NCBI RefSeq assembly: GCF_937425535.1
Contig: NZ_OW485601.1
Location: 4,881,501 to 4,945,500 of the forward strand
DNA length: 64,000 nt
Direction: 5' to 3'
Origin: Rhodovastum atsumiense
GTDB taxonomy: Bacteria > Pseudomonadota > Alphaproteobacteria > Acetobacterales > Acetobacteraceae
In this document: in pieces, positions 36,660-44,074 of the stretch
Layout: each line of letters starts with the position of its first letter
Numbering within the stretch: position 1 is the first letter of the stretch
Notes under the pieces: model-generated
Database searches by the model: none
What the model saw: only the letters and a program-made list of their open reading frames with translations
Told to the model about the DNA's origin: nothing
Made by a program: the position numbers and the translations under genes

Positions 36660-36842
36660 ATGTATATCTGTTCCTGCAATGCCCTGACCGACGCGGATGT
36701 CGCGGAAGCGATCAAGGAAGGGGCCCATCGGCCCGCCGAGATCTACCGCAGGCGTGGGTGTTGCGCGCAATGCGGCGGTTGCGTCAGGACGATGCTGGAA
36801 TGCCTGCGCGCGGGGGATTGCCAGGGCGGCACCAGATCCTGA
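36660..36842 (+). CDS. bfd: Bacterioferritin-associated ferredoxin
   Basis: 60 residues. Cys ligands C4, C6 (YICSCNALTD) and C38, C41 (CAQCGGC) match the [2Fe-2S] site of Bfd. Bfd donates electrons to bacterioferritin to release stored iron. No bacterioferritin gene is adjacent. A stretch of ~240 bp separates it from ypfJ, which runs the other way. Confidence 0.9.
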   Translation: MYICSCNALTDADVAEAIKEGAHRPAEIYRRRGCCAQCGGCVRTMLECLRAGDCQGGTRS

Positions 36843-36927
36843 CCGCGGCGTCCCTGGTCAGGGACGGACGAAAGGCAATTGTCGCCCGGGGCCCGCGCGA
36901 TGGCCCGTCCCGGCAGGAGAGCACATC

Positions 36928-37011
36928 ATGGATGTTGAACTCGTGGTGGTGGCGGCGTTTGCTGCTGCCTGGATCCTGGCGGTCGGCCTGCTGTTCCGTC
37001 TGATCCGGTAA
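36928..37011 (+). CDS. Small single-span membrane peptide, 27 residues
   Basis: ATG preceded by AGGAG at good spacing encodes MDVELVVVAAFAAAWILAVGLLFRLIR: an acidic N-terminus, one hydrophobic helix and a basic C-terminus. No family is known to me. It lies 85 bp after bfd on the same strand and could be co-transcribed. Confidence 0.5.
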   Translation: MDVELVVVAAFAAAWILAVGLLFRLIR

Positions 37012-37108
37012 AGCCTGTCGAAATCTGTCGGAGCGTGGCTCGGAACGGTCGGCATTGCCGTCAGTCACAAGGGCGGGGGCGGTCCGCCCCGGGGGGGGCG
37101 TGGCAGCG

Positions 37109-37588
37109 TCACGGCGTTGTATCGAGGGGGCGCACGGGCAGGCAGGCTGACGGCATGGGGGCAGCATCCGACCGAGCCTCCCCCGAGCCGTCCAGGGCCT
37201 GCCGGAGGCTTTCGATTTCCAGCGCCTGCTGACCGAGCCGGCGCTCCAGGGCGGTCCTGTTCCAGGGCGCCGAGATCGTGCCGAGGTTCGCGGGGACAGC
37301 CGCGGCGGGGCGCGTGTTCCCCAGCTTGTCGCGAAGCTTCTCGATTTCCAGCGCCTGCCGGCCGACCATGCGCTCCAAGGCCGCGATCCGTTCCTTGTAG
37401 GCGGGCAGCAGGTGCAATTCGCGGGCGGGATCGTCGAAGGCGCCGGCAGCGAACTTGTCGACCCAGATGGCGAGGAGATTGCGGGCGATGCCGTGCCGGC
37501 GGGCGATGCGGTTGAGATTCTCACCGGCGAGGTATTCCTGCACCACCTGCCGCTTGAAGGCGATGCTGAAGGAGCGGTTCTTCGTCAC
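37109..37588 (-). CDS. Orphan transposase-OrfA-like DNA-binding protein
   Basis: 159 residues from GTG 37588 (MTKNRSFSIAFKRQVVQEYLAGENLNRIARRHGIARNLLAIWVDKFAAGAFDD). It is an IS3/IS66-type helix-turn-helix. Next come two related coiled-coil units, RIAALERMVGRQALEIEKLRDKLG and TALERRLGQQALEIESLRQALDG. No catalytic partner or IS ends are nearby. It sits just downstream of the antenna operon on the same strand, so it could be a leftover or a domesticated regulator. A longer start (37717) would add an Arg-rich, unlikely N-terminus. Confidence 0.6.
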   Translation of the reverse strand: MTKNRSFSIAFKRQVVQEYLAGENLNRIARRHGIARNLLAIWVDKFAAGAFDDPARELHLLPAYKERIAALERMVGRQALEIEKLRDKLGNTRPAAAVPANLGTISAPWNRTALERRLGQQALEIESLRQALDGSGEARSDAAPMPSACLPVRPLDTTP

Positions 37589-37672
37589 GGGCTTCGCTCT
37601 TCGCCGCGCGCGACGGGTTTGCCCGGCCCGGTCGCGTCGCCTGTTCCTCCGGATTGTGGTCCACGTGCAAGC

Positions 37673-37723
37673 CCTGGTGTGGGCGGAGCCGGGCACATGC
37701 ACCGGAGCCCCGTCCACACCAGG
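37673..37723 (-). terminator. Hairpin after the antenna operon
   Basis: Near-perfect inverted repeat, CCTGGTGTGG(A/G)CGG(G/A)GC..CCGG arms around a short loop, starting ~20 bp past the stop of the last antenna gene. No strong T-run follows, so it may act as an mRNA 3'-stabilising structure as much as a terminator, as seen after puf/puc transcripts. Confidence 0.6.
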
Positions 37724-37742
37724 CAGGTGACGCTGTCGCGTC

Positions 37743-37919
37743 CTACTTGACGGCTTCCGTCACCTTGCTGGCGGCGAGGAAGTTGAATTTCGGGCTGCTG
37801 ACCACGGCGAGGTGGATCACCACCACCAGCGCGAGCAGGGCAATCCAGATCGGCACCAGCCAGGTGGCAGGATTGATGACGAGCCAGATCTTGTAGTCGT
37901 TCTTGGGATCGTACTGCAT
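37743..37919 (-). CDS. Light-harvesting complex alpha subunit (copy 1)
   Basis: 58 residues, MQYDPKNDYKIWLVINPATWLVPIWIALLALVVVIHLAVVSSPKFNFLAAS.... The single membrane helix contains the bacteriochlorophyll-ligating His in VVIHLAVVSS. The C-terminal SSPKFNFL resembles the LH1-type SSPxFNWL motif, while the INPATW N-terminus is more LH2-like. A good AGGAGA precedes the ATG. It follows its beta partner by 16 bp. Whether it belongs to a core (LH1) or peripheral antenna cannot be settled from sequence reading alone. Confidence 0.87.
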   Translation of the reverse strand: MQYDPKNDYKIWLVINPATWLVPIWIALLALVVVIHLAVVSSPKFNFLAASKVTEAVK

Positions 37920-37935
37920 GTCCGTTTCTCCTGCT

Positions 37936-38073
37936 TCAGAACCAGGGCTTCCAGATCCACACCAGCAGGTGCGCCACGGCGGCGGCGCCGAGGAACGTGC
38001 TGAAGGTGGTCTTGAACTGTTCGTGGAATTCCTGAGCTTCAGCCTCGCTGAGGCCCGACAGGCTGTTCGCCAT
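37936..38073 (-). CDS. Light-harvesting complex beta subunit (copy 1)
   Basis: 45 residues: MANSLSGLSEAEAQEFHEQF, then [19 protein letters not shown]. The SLSGLxExEAxEFH start, the His ligand in AVAHLLVW and the WKPWF end are diagnostic of antenna beta chains, closest to the LH1 pattern. It has a GGAGG ribosome-binding site. It is first of the second beta-alpha pair. Confidence 0.88.
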   Translation of the reverse strand: MANSLSGLSEAEAQEFHEQFKTTFSTFLGAAAVAHLLVWIWKPWF

Positions 38074-38123
38074 TGAGCTGTCCTCCGATGGAGTGGGGTG
38101 GACGGCGCCGCATGACCCCTTCG

Positions 38124-38142
38124 GGATGCCGAAACGGCATCC
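38124..38142 (-). terminator. Hairpin between the two antenna gene pairs
   Basis: Perfect 8-bp stem GGATGCCG/CGGCATCC with a 3-base loop, in the 190-bp gap between alpha copy 2 and beta copy 1. Such intercistronic hairpins set relative mRNA stability in antenna operons. It may attenuate or process the transcript, leading to different levels of the two pairs. Confidence 0.55.
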
Positions 38143-38262
38143 TGCCACTGGCCATGTCCTGGATGCGTTCGCCCGGATAGGAGCGGTTCACCTGGCAGTG
38201 GGTGGAGGCAACGAACACCGATGCGTCCTGCCCACTGTCGGTACGTGATGCGGCGGCGGCGC

Positions 38263-38436
38263 TTACTTCGCCGCGACGACCTTGGCCGGGGCGGCGAGGA
38301 AGTTGTATTTCGGGCTGCCGATCACGGCGACATGGATGACCACGACCGTCGCGAGCACGGCGATCCAGATCGGCACCAGGTACTTGGCCGGGTTGATGAC
38401 GAGCCAGATCTTCCAGTCGTCCTGCGGGTTTGCCAT
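38263..38436 (-). CDS. Light-harvesting complex alpha subunit (copy 2)
   Basis: 57 residues, MANPQDDWKIWLVINPAKYLVPIWIAVLATVVVIHVAVIGSPKYNFLAAPAK.... Same layout as copy 1, with the His ligand in VVIHVAV, but with about 30% substitutions (for example AKY for ATW, IGSPKYN for VSSPKFN). Spectral tuning often comes from residues near the His and the C-terminal aromatic positions, so the two pairs might differ in absorption. GAGGAGA precedes the ATG. Confidence 0.87.
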   Translation of the reverse strand: MANPQDDWKIWLVINPAKYLVPIWIAVLATVVVIHVAVIGSPKYNFLAAPAKVVAAK

Positions 38437-38454
38437 GGGTGCGTTCTCCTCAGC

Positions 38455-38592
38455 TCAGAACCAGGGCTTCCAGACCCACACCAGCAGGTGCGCGACCGCG
38501 GCGACGCCGAGGAAGGCGCTGAAGGTGGTCTTGAACTGGTTGTGGAATTCCTGGGCTTCTTCGTCGGTCAGGCCCGACAGCGTGTTTGCCAT
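38455..38592 (-). CDS. Light-harvesting complex beta subunit (copy 2)
   Basis: 45 residues, [20 protein letters not shown], then [19 protein letters not shown], His ligand in AVAHLLVW. First gene of the operon, with GGAGG about 10 bp upstream. The ~590-bp upstream region holds a PpsR-like box and a dyad array shared with the divergent bacteriophytochrome gene. Confidence 0.88.
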   Translation of the reverse strand: MANTLSGLTDEEAQEFHNQFKTTFSAFLGVAAVAHLLVWVWKPWF

Positions 38593-38797
38593 GCGTCAAT
38601 CCTCCAGAAGGAGTTTTCAGCCGTTGCCGCGCACATCCCTCGCGGCGAGGGTGCAATGATCTGATAGTCACGATCAAGCATTGCCCGTAATGGCCGGGCA
38701 CACTTCAGTCATTCACCAGAAGCTTTCAGTCCTTTTCGAAAGGCGTCCGGCTTTCAGCGACATTGACTGGCTGTAATGTTAGCTGGACGGATCGGGA

Positions 38798-38815
38798 TGT
38801 CTAGCGAAATTGACA
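38798..38815. promoter_or_regulatory. PpsR/CrtJ-like box
   Basis: TGTCTAGCGAAATTGACA fits the TGT-N12-ACA operator bound by the redox/light repressor PpsR (CrtJ) in purple bacteria, including the outer C/G (TGTC-N10-GACA). It lies 206 bp upstream of the first antenna gene. Confidence 0.55.
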
Positions 38816-38822
38816 GTCATTC

Positions 38823-38938
38823 TGTCAGGAAGTTTCCGGACAGGTAACGGGTTATGTCAGTGTGTTTTCTGACAACGCGTCACAATTGTCGGGAATTTTC
38901 CTGACATAGCGCCGCCCCTGTCCGGACACATCCGGACA
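38823..38938. promoter_or_regulatory. Array of four 20-bp dyads at 32-bp spacing
   Basis: Four palindromes of form TGTC-N12-GACA start at 38823, 38855, 38887 and 38919, each exactly 32 bp after the last: TGTCAGGAAGTTTCCGGACA, TGTCAGTGTGTTTTCTGACA, TGTCGGGAATTTTCCTGACA and TGTCCGGACACATCCGGACA. The last has perfect 8-bp arms. A 32-bp period is three helical turns, so all sites face the same side of the DNA. Located between the antenna operon and the bacteriophytochrome gene, the array looks like a cooperative operator for a dimeric regulator. The half-spacing is 2 bp longer than the PpsR consensus. Confidence 0.75.
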
Positions 38939-39180
38939 GGATGCCAGGGGGCCTGGAAAAGGGGGGCGACGGGCCGGAGGAGGTTTTCCCCCGGCCAGGA
39001 CCGCACGCCTGCATGGATGTGACGGGCATTGCCGAGACGAGGGTGAATTTTCCCGGATATGTGCCCAGGATCTGCGGCGGCGGTCATGGTTGGGTCCAGC
39101 CCACAAAGCGCCTACACTGACTGGCCCTGCGTCGTTGCCAAAGGTCGACCGATGCGCTCCAGCCCGGCGTCGCTCGCGCC

Positions 39181-41523
39181 ATGAGCGAGTTTCCAGGCAG
39201 CCAGGTACCCGCTTTCGGGGGCGCGGACCTGACCAATTGCGACCGCGAGCCGATCCACATCCCGGCATCGGTGCAGCCGCATGGGGCGCTGCTCGCGCTC
39301 GAGCCACGGCAGCTGCACATCGTTCATGCCGGCGGCGACACCCTCAGGATCCTCGGCACGGCGCCTGCGGACATGACCGGGAAGGGCGCCGATGCCTGGT
39401 TCACCCCCCCGCAGATCGCGCGCCTGCGCGCCCTGCTGGAAGGCGGCGAGCCGATGACGCGGCCGCTGCATGCCTTTTCCCTCGTCATCGCCCCCGAAGG
39501 CCAGCCGACCGACGTCATCGTCCATCGCAGCGGCGATCTGATCCTGCTGGAACTCGAGCCGTTGCGCGAGGCCTCGCCGGAAGACACGCTGGCGTTGGTG
39601 CAGACCATGTTGCTGCGCACGCAGCAGGCGGACAGCTCGCACGCCTTCTGCCAGGCGATGGCCGATGTCGTGCGCGCCGTCTCCGGCTTCGACCGTGTGA
39701 TGGTCTATCGTTTCCTCCCCGATGGCAGCGGCGTGGTCGATGCCGAGGCACGGTCGCCCGGGGTCGAATCCTTCCTTGGCCTGCATTACCCGGCCTCCGA
39801 CATTCCCCGTCAGGCGCGCCAGCTCTATCTGCGCAACTGGCTCCGGCTGATCCCCGATGCGCAGTACGTCCCCGCACCGATCGTGCCGCCGGTGCATCCG
39901 CGTGACGGCAGGCCGCTCGACCTCAGCCACAGCGTGCTGCGCAGCGTTTCGCCGATCCACCTGCAGTACCTGGCGAACATGGGCGTGCAGGCGTCGATGT
40001 CGCTGTCCATCGTCATGCACGGGTATCTGTGGGGGCTGATCGCCTGCCATCACCATGCGCCGCGCTTCCTGCCGCACCGGCTGCGCATCGCCTGCGAGCT
40101 GTTTGCGCAGATGGCCTCCGCGCAACTGGAAATGAAGGTCGCCGCCGAGGAATTCGAGGCCCGGCTGCACACCAAGCGCGTGCACGAGGAACTGGTGACG
40201 CGCATGAGCCAGGAGGCCGATCTTGCCCAGGGGCTGACCCGCTACCGACCGAACCTGCTGGATTATATTCCGGCCGATGGTGTCGGGCTCTGGGTGGAAG
40301 GGCATTACACCAGCCTCGGCCACGCCCCGACCGGCGATCAGGTGGCGGCCCTGGTCGCCTGGCTGAACGAGACCGCGACCGAAGGCGTGTTCCACACCGA
40401 TCGCCTGCCGCATCTCTACCCGCCGGCCGCCGCCTTCGCCGGTGTCGCGAGCGGGCTGATCGCGCTCGCGGTGTCGCGGGCGCCGCGCGACTATGTGCTG
40501 TGGTTCCGCCCGGAGGTGATCCGTACCGTCACCTGGGCCGGCAATCCGAACAAGCCGGTGGAGACGGAGCCGGACGGCATCCGGCTGACGCCGCGCAAGA
40601 GCTTCGCCGCCTGGTGCGAATCAGTGCGGATGCAGTCGCAGCCCTGGCGCAGCGTCGACGTGGAAGCGGCGCAGACGCTGCGCCTGTCGCTGCTGGAAGT
40701 GATTCTGCGCCGCATCGACCAGGTGGCGCGCGAGCGCGAGAAGGCACGGCTGAAGCAGCAGATGCTGCTGGCCGAGCTGAACCGCCGGCTCGATCAGTGG
40801 CAGGCCGTTGCCTGCGAGTTAAAGGAAGAGACGCGCCGCCGTGCCCTGGTGGAATCCGAGTTGTCGCAGGTGTTGCGCCGCACCGTGGACGACCAGGAGG
40901 CCGAACGCCGGCGCATCGCCCGTGAACTGCACGACAGCCTCGGCCAGACGCTGACGCTGCTGCGGCTGGGGCTGGAGGAGATCGGCCACGCCGCGCCTGC
41001 GAGCGGGGATCTGCAGGAACGGCTCGCGGCGCTGAAGGACCTGACCACCGATATCGGCCGGCAGGCCAACCGGCTGGCCTGGGAAATCCGCCCGACCGCG
41101 CTCGATGATCTCGGCCTGCCGACTGCGATCCGCCATCTGGTCGAGACCTGGGCCGAGCGGACGCAGCTGCAGTTCGACCTGCATCTGACGCTGGAGGACC
41201 GCCGCCTGGATCCGGCGGTCGAGACCACGCTGTACCGCGTGCTGCAGGAGGCGATCACCAATGTCGCCCGCCATGCCGCGGCCAGCCGGGTCGGGGTGAT
41301 CCTGGAGGCGAAGGAACAGGAGGTGCGGATGATCGTCGAGGATGACGGCCGTGGCTTCGTGTGGGAGGAGGGCCGGCCGGCCGACCTGCCGGCCAGGCGC
41401 CTCGGCCTGCTGGGCATCCGCGAGCGCCTTTCCCTGGTCGGCGGCACGCTGGAGGTGGAATCGGCGCCAGGCCAGGGCGCCACCCTGTTCGTCCGCGTGC
41501 CCCTGGCCGGAGGCCGGTCATGA
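39181..41523 (+). CDS. bphP: Bacteriophytochrome sensor histidine kinase
   Basis: 780 residues. The N-terminal PAS has the biliverdin-binding Cys20 (LTNCDREPIHIPASVQPHG). The GAF domain (~145-310) has PASDIPRQARQLYL and LRSVSPIHLQYLANMGVQASMSLSI. A PHY domain follows (~330-510). Output is a coiled coil, then a HisKA_3 (NarX/DesK-like) dimerisation domain with His584 in RRRIARELHDSLGQTL. The ATPase domain has EAITNVARHA, DDGRGF and LGLLGIRERL. It should sense red/far-red light and phosphorylate the LuxR-type regulator that overlaps its stop. Divergent from the antenna operon, recalling Rhodopseudomonas palustris, where phytochromes control peripheral antenna genes. Confidence 0.92.
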   Translation: MSEFPGSQVPAFGGADLTNCDREPIHIPASVQPHGALLALEPRQLHIVHAGGDTLRILGTAPADMTGKGADAWFTPPQIARLRALLEGGEPMTRPLHAFSLVIAPEGQPTDVIVHRSGDLILLELEPLREASPEDTLALVQTMLLRTQQADSSHAFCQAMADVVRAVSGFDRVMVYRFLPDGSGVVDAEARSPGVESFLGLHYPASDIPRQARQLYLRNWLRLIPDAQYVPAPIVPPVHPRDGRPLDLSHSVLRSVSPIHLQYLANMGVQASMSLSIVMHGYLWGLIACHHHAPRFLPHRLRIACELFAQMASAQLEMKVAAEEFEARLHTKRVHEELVTRMSQEADLAQGLTRYRPNLLDYIPADGVGLWVEGHYTSLGHAPTGDQVAALVAWLNETATEGVFHTDRLPHLYPPAAAFAGVASGLIALAVSRAPRDYVLWFRPEVIRTVTWAGNPNKPVETEPDGIRLTPRKSFAAWCESVRMQSQPWRSVDVEAAQTLRLSLLEVILRRIDQVAREREKARLKQQMLLAELNRRLDQWQAVACELKEETRRRALVESELSQVLRRTVDDQEAERRRIARELHDSLGQTLTLLRLGLEEIGHAAPASGDLQERLAALKDLTTDIGRQANRLAWEIRPTALDDLGLPTAIRHLVETWAERTQLQFDLHLTLEDRRLDPAVETTLYRVLQEAITNVARHAAASRVGVILEAKEQEVRMIVEDDGRGFVWEEGRPADLPARRLGLLGIRERLSLVGGTLEVESAPGQGATLFVRVPLAGGRS

Positions 41524-42179
41524 GCGGGGTGCGGGTGCTGCTGGCCGACGACCATCCGGTGGTGCTGGCCGGCATGAAGGCGCTGCTCACTGCCGATTCC
41601 GGCCTGGAAGTGGTCGGCGAGGCGCGCGACGGGCGGACCACGCTGCAACTGGCCGAAGATCTGCAGCCGGACGTGGTGGTGTTGGACCTGTCGATGCCCG
41701 GCCTGAACGGGGCCGAGGTGGCGCGGCAACTGCGCGCTGATTGCCCGCGGTGCAAGGTGCTGGTGCTCAGCGTGCACGAGGATCGGTCCTATGTGCGCGA
41801 GCTGCTGGACGGGGGCGCGGTCGGCTATGTGCTCAAGCGCTCGGCGGCGGAGGAGTTGTTGCGCGGCGTGCATGCGGTCGCGGATGGCGGGGTCTATCTC
41901 GATCCGGCCATTGCCGCGCGCGCGGTGGGCAGCGGTCCGGCCCGTCCGCGCGAGGCGCCGATGGGCCGTGGCGTCGAGCCGCGTCTGAGCGAGCGCGAGG
42001 TGGCGGTGTTGCGCCTGACCGCCGCCGGGCACAGCAACAAGACCATCGCTACCCGGCTGCGCATCGGGGTCAAGAGCGTCGAGACCTACAAGAGCCGGGC
42101 GATGGACAAGCTGGGCTTCCACAGCCGGGTGGAGGTCCTGCGCTATGCCCTGGGCAAGGGCTGGCTGGAGGAGTGCTGA
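41520..42179 (+). CDS. LuxR/NarL-family response regulator
   Basis: 219 residues. Receiver domain with acidic pair D10-D11, phosphoacceptor D56 (VVVLDLSMPG) and the Lys of YVLKRSA. C-terminal LuxR helix-turn-helix (LSEREVAVLRLTAAGHSNKTIATRLRIGVKSVETYKSRAMDKLG). ATG overlaps the bacteriophytochrome stop (ATGA), implying coupled translation and a cognate pair. A candidate binder of the dyad array at 38823-38938. Its 3' end overlaps the convergent cyclase gene by 37 bp. Confidence 0.92.
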   Translation: MSGVRVLLADDHPVVLAGMKALLTADSGLEVVGEARDGRTTLQLAEDLQPDVVVLDLSMPGLNGAEVARQLRADCPRCKVLVLSVHEDRSYVRELLDGGAVGYVLKRSAAEELLRGVHAVADGGVYLDPAIAARAVGSGPARPREAPMGRGVEPRLSEREVAVLRLTAAGHSNKTIATRLRIGVKSVETYKSRAMDKLGFHSRVEVLRYALGKGWLEEC

Positions 42180-43798
42180 GCGGGTTCAAGGAGGGGGCTG
42201 GGCGCGAAGCAGGTGCTGAATTGCCGGTCGTGCACCAGGATATGGTTGGCGAACATGTCGTGCAGGACGAAGTGGAAGATCTGCGCCGGCTCGATTTCCC
42301 CGCGTCCATAGGCCTGCAGCAACGTCTCCCCGCGGGCCAGCAGGTCGCGATGGATGCGGGCATGCTCCGCCGCCCCGGCATAGCCGGCCGCGGCGAGGAT
42401 CCGGTCCTCGGTGGCGAAATGCGCGCAGGTCCCGGCGATGAGGGCGCGGGTGGCGGCGAGAATCTCCCCCGGGGGCGACGTCCTGCCGGCCAGGGCGAGC
42501 AGTGCATTACCCTGTTCGAACAGCCGCCGGTGCTGGGCGTCGATCTCGGGCTCGCCGCAGAGATAGTCTTCGCGCCAGACCAGTTGCGAGACGTAGTGGC
42601 GGCTGTCATTGGCCGGCAGCGACGGGGGATCGAATCCCTCGATCTGTATCTTGTTGCGCCCGCCTGCTTTGGCGCGGTACAGTGCGGCATCGGCACGGCG
42701 GAACCAGTCAGTCCAGGTGTCGGTGGCGAGACAGGCGGCGACGCCGAGGCTGATGGTGATGCGCAGCCCCTGTGGAAAGATATGCCGTTCGATGCACCGG
42801 CGCATCCGCTCGGCTATGACCAGCGCTTCGGGCAGGTCGCTCATCGGCAGGATCACGATGAATTCCTCGCCGCCCCAGCGGCCGAGGATGTCGGTGGCAC
42901 GGATGCATTCCCGCGCGATCTGCGCGAAGTCGCGCAACACCGCGTCGCCGGCCTCATGGCCATGGCGGTCGTTGACGTTCTTGAAATGGTCGAGGTCGAC
43001 GAGGATCACGCAGGCCGGATGCGCGTAACGGCGCAGGCGGTCCATCTCCTGCCCGGCGGCCTCCTCGATGCGCACGCGGTTCCAGCAGCCGGTCAGCCGG
43101 TCCCGCATCGCCAACTGCCGCAGCCGCGCGTCGGAACGATCCTTGGCCATCATCATGAACCCGTTCGTGGCCATGATGAGCAGGAGGAAGGCCGAGAAAT
43201 ACGCGGCCAGCTGCAGCGGGGAGGGCTGGAAGAAGGTCTGGAAGTCATGCGGCAGGAAGATCGCGCCCCAGCAGCGGCCCACTGCCAGCAGGATGTCGAA
43301 GGCACCGCTCGCCAGCAACATGTTGCGCCCGCGGGTTGGAAAATCGTAGCGACCAAGCAATAATTGCCGGGCGATCAGCCCCACCTGCACCAGGTTGACC
43401 AGGCTGGCCAGCACGACCCGGTAGCGGAAATCGTCCATCAGCAGCGCCAGCCCCACGACGAGGATGCAGGGGGGCAGGAAGGCGGCCCAGGGATTCTCTT
43501 GTACGCCATGAAAGCGGCAGGCGGCGCGCAGTCCCAGGGACAGTGACAGCGACAGCAGCGCGTTGCCGAGGAGGATGGGGGCCCAGTCCGGGATCGTTCC
43601 GCGCAGCGCATGCATCAGGCAGCCGCCCGCCGTGAGGCACAAGGCCTGCGTCCAGGTTCTCAGGCCGTCCCGGTTGTCGCGCGCGGTCCATCCCAGCGAC
43701 ACTGCCAGCGCGAGGCTGGTCAGGATGATTGCTCCCAGCATCGTGGGAATATCGGGAGGATGTGCAAGCATCCGTCTGGAATTGTCCCCTGGCAGCAT
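42143..43798 (-). CDS. Diguanylate cyclase with hemerythrin domain
   Basis: 551 residues. About six membrane segments occupy ~15-220. The GGDEF domain (~240-400) has DLDHFKNVNDRHGHEAGDAVL and GGEEF, which is active-type. The C-terminal hemerythrin-like domain (~420-525) carries the iron ligands IDAQHRRLFE, HFATED, EHARIH and HDMFANHILVHD. Likely couples O2 or redox state to c-di-GMP synthesis. The start could be one of several Met codons in the first 20 residues. Convergent with, and overlapping, the response regulator. Confidence 0.88.
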   Translation of the reverse strand: MLPGDNSRRMLAHPPDIPTMLGAIILTSLALAVSLGWTARDNRDGLRTWTQALCLTAGGCLMHALRGTIPDWAPILLGNALLSLSLSLGLRAACRFHGVQENPWAAFLPPCILVVGLALLMDDFRYRVVLASLVNLVQVGLIARQLLLGRYDFPTRGRNMLLASGAFDILLAVGRCWGAIFLPHDFQTFFQPSPLQLAAYFSAFLLLIMATNGFMMMAKDRSDARLRQLAMRDRLTGCWNRVRIEEAAGQEMDRLRRYAHPACVILVDLDHFKNVNDRHGHEAGDAVLRDFAQIARECIRATDILGRWGGEEFIVILPMSDLPEALVIAERMRRCIERHIFPQGLRITISLGVAACLATDTWTDWFRRADAALYRAKAGGRNKIQIEGFDPPSLPANDSRHYVSQLVWREDYLCGEPEIDAQHRRLFEQGNALLALAGRTSPPGEILAATRALIAGTCAHFATEDRILAAAGYAGAAEHARIHRDLLARGETLLQAYGRGEIEPAQIFHFVLHDMFANHILVHDRQFSTCFAPSPLLEPAQHSSSQPLPRA

Positions 43799-44074
43799 GT
43801 CGGATCAGCCGTCCTCGCCCCGGACAGGAAAGCACCGGCCAAGCTCGGTCCGCATCTTAAATCATATTTATCGTTGTAATTGCGAATCGTTATGCACGGT
43901 GCCGGTGGTGCAAGCCATCCTGGCTGGCCACCGTCCGGCGGACGGGGGGGCGGTGCGCCATCCCCGGCTCGAAACCCATAACATTGTCGCATGGAGTCAG
44001 ATGCCAAGGGCAATTGTCCGCATGGGCCCGCCGCCACATGCTCGGAGGTGGAACCTGCCGACGGATCATTCTTC

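Noticed and set aside
38823-38938. Interpretation of the 32-bp periodic array as a CRISPR array or plasmid iterons
   Set aside because: The units are palindromic, only the outer arms are conserved, intervening DNA is 12 bp, and no cas or rep gene is near. An operator array fits better.
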